Assembly: GCF_027595985.1 (NCBI RefSeq)
Contig: NC_073305.1
Coordinates: 114,958,259-115,022,258, forward strand
DNA: 64,000 nucleotides
Reading direction: 5' to 3'
Origin: Sorex araneus
Lineage: Eukaryota > Chordata > Mammalia > Eulipotyphla > Soricidae
Each line of letters opens with the position of its first letter. Positions within the stretch are counted from its first letter, which is position 1. Below are positions 56,412-64,000 of this stretch, in pieces. The notes beneath the pieces are model-generated. The model worked only from the letters and a program-made list of their open reading frames with translations, did not search any database and was not told where the DNA came from. Position numbers and translations under genes: made by a program.

Positions 56412-56832
56412 CATTTCTCTGGACTTAGTTACTAAAATACTAAAATACAGAAACCCAAAACTATGCTGCTGCTAGTGCGGCCTCCTGACCTCATATCTCT
56501 TCATTCTCAGCAATGGAAAATAAATTACCAAATGCTTTCTTTTCAGCAGATCGACTTTAGGGGGTAGAAACTCCAAATCAATAATAGTGAATTTTTTTTG
56601 TTTAAATATTGAATGTAATCAAAGTAAAGTGAAAGTAAAGTGAAATTTACCAGTTACACATGCGGGGTGGGGGGCTGGGGAGGTGGGGGGAAGGGGGGAG
56701 GTATATAGTGATTCTTGGTGGTGGAATATGTGCACTGGTGAAGGGATGGGTGTTTGAGCATTGTATAACTGAGACTTAAACCTGAAAGCTTTGTAACTTT
56801 CCACATGGTGAATCAATAAAAGAATTAAAAAA
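56412..56832 (+). mobile_element. 5'-truncated L1 3' end, G-rich subfamily
   Basis: Perfect 16-bp duplication aaaacatgtctgtaca at 56396-56411 and 56833-56848. Same subfamily as 45426-46002 and the tail of 25057-26195: ggacttagttactaaaatac, a G-rich run at 56664-56699, gggtgtttgagcattgtata and an A-rich end. Confidence 0.95.
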
Positions 56833-57065
56833 AAAACATGTCTGTACATGTTTAGATGTATAAACATATATAAAAATATATACCGACATAGATACACATT
56901 ATATATAGAAGCAGATTGGTGGGCGGGAGGCAAATTGGGGCGGGGGGGCGGTCATTGGTGGAGGGAAGTCACCCCTGGTGAAGAGATAGATGTTGAAACT
57001 TTGTGTAACTGAAACCCAATCATGAATAACTTTGTAACTTCAAGGTGACAAAATAAATTAAAATA

Positions 57066-58185
57066 CAAAATCAGGTAAAGAAAAAAAAGGAAAGACATGG
57101 GTAAAATGAGTAAACTTAAAAGATCAGGGATGTGACCTTGTGGGAGAAGGTGTGCGTGCACATGTGAGCCTAAGGTTGATCCTGGCAGTAGAGGCAAGAA
57201 GTATACCTGAGGATGACAAATCAGGGGTGGCTTCAGAGCCACCAACAATCACGGGAGAGCACAAGCTCGTCTCAATCAGGAGGAGCCAATGTGTGAAGCT
57301 GACAGGCACTTAAAAGCACTCCCCAAATACCGATTTCTTGCCCAATATCAAAAATAATCCTGGCCAGTTTTAAGTAGCTACTCTAAATGTAATGTATTTT
57401 TTTAAATAACGGAATATATAGTGCTAATTTGAGTATCTTGGTTTTTTTTTCCTTCTTGTTTCGACCACAGTCAAATTTAATTATATGGTATTCTTTAAAA
57501 AAAATAGTAAAGGAATTCTTGCAAGTCTGCCTAATAAGTACTAATTAATTCAGCCAAGTTAAACGAGCTGTAAACGAAACTGACAAATGCTATTTTCCCA
57601 CTTTCCGTATTTTTCCTTAATTTCCTTTTCTATCCAGTAGAAAAGAGTTTCAGGATATTGAAACTCCTGCCACTGTACAGGGAGTCAAGGAATGAGGATA
57701 ATTAACGTGGACAAGTGCTGAATCCGTTTCCTTTCCATCTTTAACATGCAGTAAAAGCCACTGGACTATCAGTGTAGAGGTTTGTAGTCAGTAGTCTTGA
57801 TGCCCCGTAAAAGGCATCAGTTTTAATGATCTCTTCTTCAGTCGCGTCTGCCTTCTGTCTGTGGCTGGAAGAAAGGCCAAGCTCCAGGGAGGAAAGCATT
57901 CTCTGCTTTTTGCAGAAGGAGTCAGATGAGACTGCTCACAGTGAGTGAGCAGAGGTTCTTAATGGGGGTTTATGCCCTTGGCTGGAGAAATTGTACAGGG
58001 ATCCAGGATCAGTTCTGGTCTGTGGTCCAATATCCCTTCACTAAAACAAACAGTTGTTTATGCTCTGGGAGTGAGTATGATAGTTGATACTCTGTCAATT
58101 AAATCTTTGCTAATTCATATGGAAACACATTTTGTAAATGACTGTGTTGCGAGTTTGGAGGACTTAGGGTCTGTCCTGCTATACA
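57066..58185. other. Repeat-poor stretch, no gene recognised
   Basis: No SINE or L1 signature and no supported ORF. A small hairpin gatgcc..ggcatc lies at about 57800-57820. Confidence 0.4.
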
Positions 58186-58189
58186 ATGT

Positions 58190-58290
58190 GAGAATCACCC
58201 CTCCTCTCCCCCAAGCTCTCCAGGACTGATTCTTGTGCGCAGAGCCGGGAGTAAGTCCCAAACACTGCTGAGTGTGGCACCCAAACAAAG
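58190..58290 (+). mobile_element. Type B-like SINE 3' fragment, old
   Basis: ccaggactgattcttgtgcg, cagagccgggagtaagtccc, and gtgtggcacccaaacaaag match body and end of the type B SINE. Confidence 0.6.
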
Positions 58291-58790
58291 ATGTAAAGAC
58301 CTCGGACACAGGTTTCTACATGTATTCTAGGTGCTTATCTTCTCTTGGAAGTCTACTTTTAAAACACAGTTGTTGCTGGAAAGACAAGACATAGAATTGG
58401 TTTGTCGATATCCCCCTAATCATCATCATCATGTCATCTTCTAGATCGCCGTGACCACTTAGCTATCAAGTGCCTATTTTATGCCATACTGGGGTTAGAA
58501 ATGGTGCACTCACAGAGACTTAAGTTCCATTTTTAAATCATTCATATCAGTGAGAGCTGGAGCAGACATTTTTAATTATTTATCAAAGCTCTTCAGGCCC
58601 AGCAAGTTGCTTTCCTCTGGTTAATTTCTAAATATTCAATTCTACTCATAGGACAGAATAATTTTTATTTAGGTTTGACATGACACACGGTGCTTTTGGT
58701 TAAATGTAAATGTGCCCATTAAGTCAGCAACGCAGGAAGACTCTACCATGGTTTGAATACTCATGTAACCTCAAATTCACAGGTTGAAAT

Positions 58791-59700
58791 TTTATTTATT
58801 TATTTATTTTTTCAATTTTATCTTTTTTAAATTTTGTTTATAATTTATTTTATTGAATCACCAAGTGGAAAGTTACAAAGTTCTCAGGCTTATATCTCAG
58901 TTATACAATGCTCAAACACCCATCCCTTCACCAGTGCCCATATTCCACCACCAATAAAAACAAAAACAAAACAAAAACAAAAACAAAACAGTATACATCC
59001 CACCCCTCACCCCCTAACACCCCCCATGCGTGAGTGATAATTTCACTTCCTTTTCTCTTTACCTTGATTACATTCCAGATTTCAACACACAACACACTAT
59101 TGTTGTTAGAGTTTCAAAACAGACTCACTATTTTTGTTGGAATTTATCCCCCAAGAGTACAGCTCTATTGACAAGGAAATATTTGATAATAAGTTTTACA
59201 CTGATGAGAATGAAGAGATAAAATGTCTTAAAAGAGATAAAAGAGATAAAATTGTATACCGCGGCTGCGCGGTTTACAATTTCTGTATTATAGTAATTAA
59301 GTCCGCGGAGATTTAAGTTGGAAAATGAATCATTTCCCTTCCTGGAACAGCATGTAGCAAAAGCTTAGTTCACAGTCTCCATACATGGGTGCAAGCACTT
59401 GCTGGAAACCCAAATCCTAAAGCTGTCTCTGGTTCCCGCTCGTTCCACATCCACCAGCTGTGCAGAGGCATGGGCACCCGGGCCGAAACTCGGCCGGAGC
59501 CAAGCACCGGCCCCGGCTGGGGCTGCCCCGGTATCCCGCGGCTGTTTCAAGTTCAAAGCACATTTTTTTTTCCCGCGCCAAAAGTTCATACCTTCTCAAA
59601 GGACCCACAAAATGTCGGACACCACGCCTTCTCCCGGAGGGGAGAGAGACCAAGAAGAAAGGATATTTCCTCCGTTAGCCGGCGTGGGGCAAGAGCTTAG
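58791..59700 (-). mobile_element. Antisense ORF-less L1 composite with CpG-rich 5' end
   Basis: Perfect 10-bp duplication aggttgaaat at 58781-58790 and 59701-59710. On the minus strand it starts with a CpG-rich segment (59700 to about 59240). It then passes without ORF1/ORF2 into an L1 3' end with ggtggaatatgggcactggt, cattgtataactgagata and an A-rich tail at 58791-58850. The CpG-rich segment differs from the 25-kb monomers. An (AAACA)n-like tract at 58952-58990 lies in the tail. Confidence 0.85.
59240..59700 (-). promoter_or_regulatory. CpG-rich putative L1 5' UTR/promoter segment
   Basis: CpG density is far above the surrounding DNA (cgcggctgcgcgg, cacccgggccg, aactcggccgg, tatcccgcggctg). 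It forms the 5' part of the composite in antisense. A promoter role is inferred from position and composition only. Confidence 0.45.
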
Positions 59701-59710
59701 AGGTTGAAAT

Positions 59711-60554
59711 CTTAATGCCCAATGTTATGGGCTTGCAGAAGGTGCCTAGGTGATGAGTGTAGTAGCATCCTCAACCAAAGGAAGTAGTATTCTTTTCCTA
59801 AAAAGGAAGGCTTCTTAGCCTTCAGCCTTATGAGCAGGAGTGAGTAGTGGCCTGGAAGCAGATTTTCATCACATAGACTTGGCACCTACCTAGTTCTCCG
59901 AGCTCCAGAGGGATAAGAAATGAATGTTTCTTGCTTATAATTTACTCAGTCTGTGGTATTTTGGTATAGTAGCCCCAATAGACTAAATCAACATCTAAGC
60001 AAACAATTGCATCATTGCATACTCCATAAACATCTCTCCTAGGAGAGCAAGGGAACTGCTGAGATTGTGTACAACCTTCTTGATGCTGATGGGCTCACAC
60101 TCTGCCTCTCCACTCAGACGTGGTTCCCTGTTGGAAAATACTGGGTTGTCCTTGCTCCTCCCGTAGGGAGCTTAGGTTTATTGAGCTACTCTCACAACAG
60201 TGCCCCTGAGGCACACCCAATTCCATCAAGCACTAATAATCCTATATTGCTTCTCTCTTTCCTTTATGTCATTTGCATGGTTAATATAGCAATGTCCTTT
60301 TTGTATAGACATAGAAAAGTTGATGCTATGTTTTGTAACGTTGGAGTTAATTGACTACAAAATAATATTTACTCCAGGGCATACATATTTACTGGACTTA
60401 AGCCTCAGTTTCCCTTAGTTCCTGTTACTTTAAGAGCAGGTCCCAACAAAGGACTGGATGGACCCAGGGCAAACTGCAAGCTACCGTGGCATCAAAATGG
60501 GCCAGGCCAAGTGCCGTAATACTTAACTATAAGTTAAGAGCACAGTCATGGACA
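59711..60554. other. No recognised feature
   Basis: No SINE or L1 signature. The 95-codon ORF at 60067-60354 has no recognisable domain. Confidence 0.4.
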
Positions 60555-61500
60555 AACTGTGTCATGACCCAAAAAGAAGTAACTGAATATGGACCCTGCT
60601 GGGGTTAGGAAAGACTAGCCTGGCCTGAAGACTGTGGTCTGGAATATATAGCAAGATATTCCCAGGAAGAGCCAAACTTTAAGCTTAGTATATCTCTTAC
60701 TGTGTTCATAAAAAATAAATAGAAATACTATAAGAAGTAAATTTACTATGATTGTTTAAATGGATTGCTAGATGAGGAAAGGAGAAAGCAATACACCCTG
60801 GATGGAATCCCGCCCTTGAGTGGATCTCTTAGTAATCTGGAGTAATCTCTTCAGGTGAGATTTTTTATCCTTGAGTAAATCTCTTGAAGGAGTAGCTTTA
60901 CAGCTGTTTGTTGTTATAACAATGTTAAACCCTACCTTAGTGTATCCCCACCCTTGGTGATTTCTATGTAACAATGCTTTAAGGTGTAAGAGGGGACTAG
61001 AAAGTCGGAACTAGATGTTGAAAACTAGAGGAGGAGAATGGGGACTTTGGGACTGAGGTCTTTGAGGACTAGAAAGCCAATGACCAGAAGGAAGATGAGA
61101 ATTGAGACTTTGGAGACTTTGGGACTTTGGAACTAGGAGGAGGAATAGATGACGATGATGACTGGAAGTACAGGACTTTGAGGTCTATGAGGAGACTACG
61201 ATGATGGAACTATGATGACTGGGACTATGACCAAAACTACGACTATGATTGCTCCAGAGGGAGAGATAGAACCATGCTGGGAGGAGAGAGAAATAAACTG
61301 TCTACCGACCAGCTGGGGCCCAGTCAGTTCCAGTTTCTCTGTTCGCCCCAGTCTTCCATCTGCTCGTGTGCTTGTTGTCCATAGTCCAACCTGGGGAGGT
61401 GGCTCCTGGCCACCGAAAGCTCGAGTCCCCTCTGTGCCCACGACACCTTTTCTTTGGAAACTCACAGTTCCCAAAGAAGCTCATTTCTGGAGTGGGGAGA
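60555..61500 (+). repeat. LTR-like block (putative solo LTR), unclassified
   Basis: A GC-mixed block unlike its flanks, with a polyadenylation-type aataaa at about 61290, a following GT/T-rich segment, and internal direct repeats (gactttggagactttggga; gatgacgatgatgactgg). The order upstream segment, aataaa, then pyrimidine-rich end fits an endogenous-retrovirus LTR. No family, terminal TG..CA pair or target duplication could be fixed, and no retroviral coding sequence is seen. Confidence 0.3.
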
Positions 61501-61562
61501 AGAGCTCACATTTTCTCAGAAAAAGCTGATATTATGAGTGGATAACTATTCTCTATATCACC

Positions 61563-61586
61563 TATCTACCTACCTACCTACCTACC
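61563..61586. repeat. (CTAC)n tetranucleotide tract
   Basis: About six repeats of the CTAC/TACC unit followed by ctctctctat. Confidence 0.9.
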
Positions 61587-61589
61587 CTC

Positions 61590-62324
61590 TCTCTATCATC
61601 TATTCATATCATGTCAGTGTATATTAATATACATGTCACTTCATCCAATGACATATGTTGCAGTACAATTTTCTATCACACATCCTTGTGCAAATATATT
61701 TAATTAGAATAGACTTTATTTAATCACAATTGGGCCATTTGGTCTCATTGCAGGGCATGTGCTTCCTTGGCACTAGATCCACATCTAAACTGCCTCACAG
61801 TTACTGTCATTCTGTAATTATATAGTGATAATTATATGATGATGATGTCTTAGCTACTTAGTACCTAATACTTATTGAACCACCTGTGGCCACCAACAAG
61901 GATTTGATATTCAAGAACCTCAGTTGAAGTAGGCACACTTAGGCAGTATAGAGCTTTCCCTTATTTGAACTTGCATCCTTCAGTGCCCTGCATGCCTATT
62001 TTTGTTCCTTGGTTTTCTTTTCTTTCTTCTAAACCCTGTTATAACTATCTGACATATTGTGTACATATGTGTGTGTATTTTTAAAAATCTTCTTTGCAGA
62101 GGTGAAAATCAAATCCAGGGCCTCAAACACATAAGGCCAACTTCTATCTCTCACCACTAGGTATAAGCTCTGAGAACAAAAAAATAGTTTTTTCTTAATC
62201 TTGTTATTACAATGTCCATAATATAATTATCCGGCAAAATAGGTATTCAATGAAGAATTAGTATACAATGTTTTCCATTCTTAGCCCTTTGTTCTGTAAA
62301 TATAAAATTAATACAAAATATGGA
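61590..62324. other. No recognised feature
   Basis: AT-rich DNA; no gene or repeat signature. Confidence 0.4.
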
Positions 62325-62490
62325 AATTTTGTTGGTGGTGGTGATTCTGGGGTCACACTTGTCAGTGTTCAGGAGGTACTCCTGACTCTGTGCACAAGGG
62401 CCACTCCTAACATGAATTAGGGGAGATCATACATGATAATGGACACTGGACCTGGACCAGTCACATGCAAGGAAAGTGCTATAACCATGC
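62325..62490 (-). mobile_element. Type B-like SINE, antisense, old
   Basis: ggggtcacacttgtcagtgt, ggaggtactcctgactctg, and agtcacatgcaaggaaagtg. Confidence 0.55.
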
Positions 62491-62514
62491 ACATCCTCTT
62501 CATACTGTTACGGA

Positions 62515-62760
62515 AAATTTTTAGAGGTTACTCTCAGCAGTGCTTTGGTGGTCTGACTCACTCCCTGCAATGCTCAACATGGTCATATGGATCCTACTGC
62601 TACTCAGGCTTAGCAACACTGTGCACAAGAGGGAAGACCAGGGACACACCCTGTGATAAACTGTACTGTGAGGAGGGGGAATGCATGGCAGGAATCAAAT
62701 TCAGGACCTGAAAGATGCAAGCAGGAATGCACTCTCCCAGTTGAGTCACTTGCCCACGTG
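62515..62760 (-). mobile_element. Possible old SINE-related segment
   Basis: aatcaaattcaggacctgaa and gtggtctgactcactccctg hint at a strongly diverged antisense SINE. Weak call. Confidence 0.25.
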
Positions 62761-62887
62761 GGACTTTTGTAAACTGCAGAAAAGTACCAGGAAGAATATT
62801 TTAAAAACCATTCCCATGACACAACCTTCCAGGCATGCCACTGTTCTAGTGTCTATGATTTAAGGTTAGATTTTCCGAATTTTTTTC

Positions 62888-63124
62888 AGGCTGGAGCGAT
62901 AGCACAGCGGTTGGGCGTTCGCCTTTCACTGGGCTGACCTGTGTTCAATTCCTCCACCCCTCTCAGAGAGCCCGACAAGCTACCAAAAGTATCGAGCTCG
63001 CACGGCAGAGCCTGGCAAGCTACCCATGCGTATTGGATATGCCCAAAACAGTAACAATAAGTCTCTCAATGAGAGATGTTACTGGGGCCCGCTCTAAGAA
63101 ATCGATGAGCAATGGGATGGCAGT
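62888..63124 (+). mobile_element. Type A SINE, extended-hairpin subfamily, full length
   Basis: caggctggagcgatagcaca head, gcgtattggatatgcc, and hairpin gtctctcaatgagagat (63061-63077). Ends gatgggatggcagtt... with the tail eroded. Confidence 0.9.
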
Positions 63125-63313
63125 TAAACTAGTTAAACATTAGTGTATATACATTGCACACATTGGTGTATAAACTATTTCTTATGTGCAAGCACTTTCT
63201 CACATACAGCTCTGTGTTGTTGGGTGATACCTCAGCTGACCAAGGACCACATAGAGGATTGTGTTCCTCACTGGATATACTACATACCTCAGTGGGTGGT
63301 GGGTTGTAGTAAA

Positions 63314-63800
63314 CAAGCCAAATCCTCTGTGGTTTGTGTAACTACTCTATGACATTCTCACCACAATAAAATTGCCAATAGCACATTTCTAAGAATGTAT
63401 CCCATTATTATGCATGGCATGACTACAATGACATTTTCTTCTGCTCCATGATTTTTAATAGCTGCATAATATTCTAGACCATAGTCATATCCTGATGTAT
63501 TGACTCACTTATTTTCCGATGTGTTTTGTTGGTGGAGAGCTATTTGATCTAGCTCTATAGTTAGCAGGCCAAACCCTCTGTGGTTTGTGTAATTACTTTA
63601 TGACACTCTCACCACAATAAAATTGCCTAATAACACATTTCTCAGAATGTATCCCATTATTAAGCATGGCATGACTACAATGACATTTTCTTCTGCTCCA
63701 TGATTTTTAATAGCTGCATAATATTCTAGACCATAGTCATAACCTAATGTATTGACTCACTTGCTTTCTTCTGTGTTTTGTTCATGGAGAGCTCTCTGAA
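63314..63800. repeat. Tandem duplication, unit 251 bp, about 1.95 copies
   Basis: Copy 1 from about 63314 and copy 2 from about 63565 share ctctgtggtttgtgtaa, ctcaccacaataaaattgcc, gaatgtatcccattatta and gctgcataatattctagacc in the same order. They differ at a few per cent of positions. Part of the unit resembles an old antisense L1 (gctgcataatattct). Confidence 0.92.
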
Positions 63801-64000
63801 AATACCCTCTGCTGTCATATATTCAATTTTCCTCTGTAAGAAGTATGCAGATTTAATGAAGAGACGATTTCTATTGCTGATAAGTAAGATGTGCTTTCAA
63901 CTATGTAATTTCTTTAAAGTGGGTTATATAGAAGCTATAAAGTAAGATTATGTCTGAAATCCCCACACTGAAAATTTACTCTTTGTTGAAAAAGTTTGCT

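Larger units (their letters stand above)
55744..57065 (+). mobile_element. Old L1 3' end, split by a SINE and a younger L1
   Basis: ggaatactacttggtcataa and tctggagagtatcatggtga mark the ORF2 end. The tail continues after two insertions at about 56855 and ends gaataactttgtaacttcaa, then ggtgacaaaataaatt. Inserted are a type A SINE (56123-56374) and an L1 3' end (56412-56832). Confidence 0.65.

Noticed and set aside
59389-59707. CpG-rich segment as the 5' end of a host gene (ORFs of 102-103 codons)
   Set aside because: The segment lies inside a 10-bp target duplication together with an L1 3' end, so it belongs to an inserted element. Overlapping ORFs on both strands are a composition effect.
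62888-62960. Possible functional tRNA gene in the SINE heads
   Set aside because: A- and B-box-like motifs are present, but no cloverleaf with a plausible anticodon arm and acceptor stem can be formed. The sequence continues into SINE bodies in dozens of copies.

Overview
This is mammalian nuclear DNA from a eulipotyphlan, most probably a shrew (Soricidae, likely Sorex). The reason is the dominant short interspersed element. Its tRNA-like head has a gctggagcgatagcacagc core and a B-box-like GGTTCGATTCC, and more than 40 copies lie on both strands. I recognise this element from memory as shrew-type; no search was run. Poly(A)-tailed LINE-1 remnants, long (TG)n, (GA)n and (TA)n tracts and the absence of dense coding confirm a vertebrate intergenic or intronic region. 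I find no intact protein-coding gene, RNA gene or CRISPR array. Nearly all short ORFs fall in SINEs, L1 pieces or microsatellites.

Layout. 1-25 kb: AT-rich sequence with SINEs, antisense L1 3' ends, an L1 composite (273-1171) and an antisense fragment of a non-L1, RTE-like LINE (about 23757-24104). 25-30 kb: a CpG-rich monomer/L1-tail composite (25057-26195) and a second composite with CpG-poor monomers (28162-29510). 30-34 kb: a 390-bp inverted repeat (30964-31353 / 32443-32832). 34-39 kb: mostly unassigned sequence. 39.9-48.3 kb: a stack of nested retrotransposition events, most with target-site duplications (TSDs). An L1-like composite holds a retrocopy of the 3' part of N4BP2. That retrocopy holds a 4.8-kb L1, which in turn holds a SINE and a second L1. 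48-64 kb: more L1 3' ends, SINEs, an antisense CpG-rich composite (58791-59700), an LTR-like block (about 60555-61500) and a 251-bp tandem duplication at the right edge.

How the parts relate. Two SINE types share one tRNA-like head. Type B ends in AAAAAGC plus poly(A), as expected for L1 mobilisation. Type A ends without poly(A), in a tail that matches the 3' end of the RTE-like LINE fragment at 23.8 kb. This suggests two retrotransposition machineries served one SINE head. The N4BP2 retrocopy ends in a type A SINE rather than poly(A), which suggests it may have been copied through the SINE tail. Several L1-tailed elements join tandem 5' monomers directly to the L1 3' end with no ORF1/ORF2 between. 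They look like a recurrent non-autonomous L1 class rather than chance deletions.
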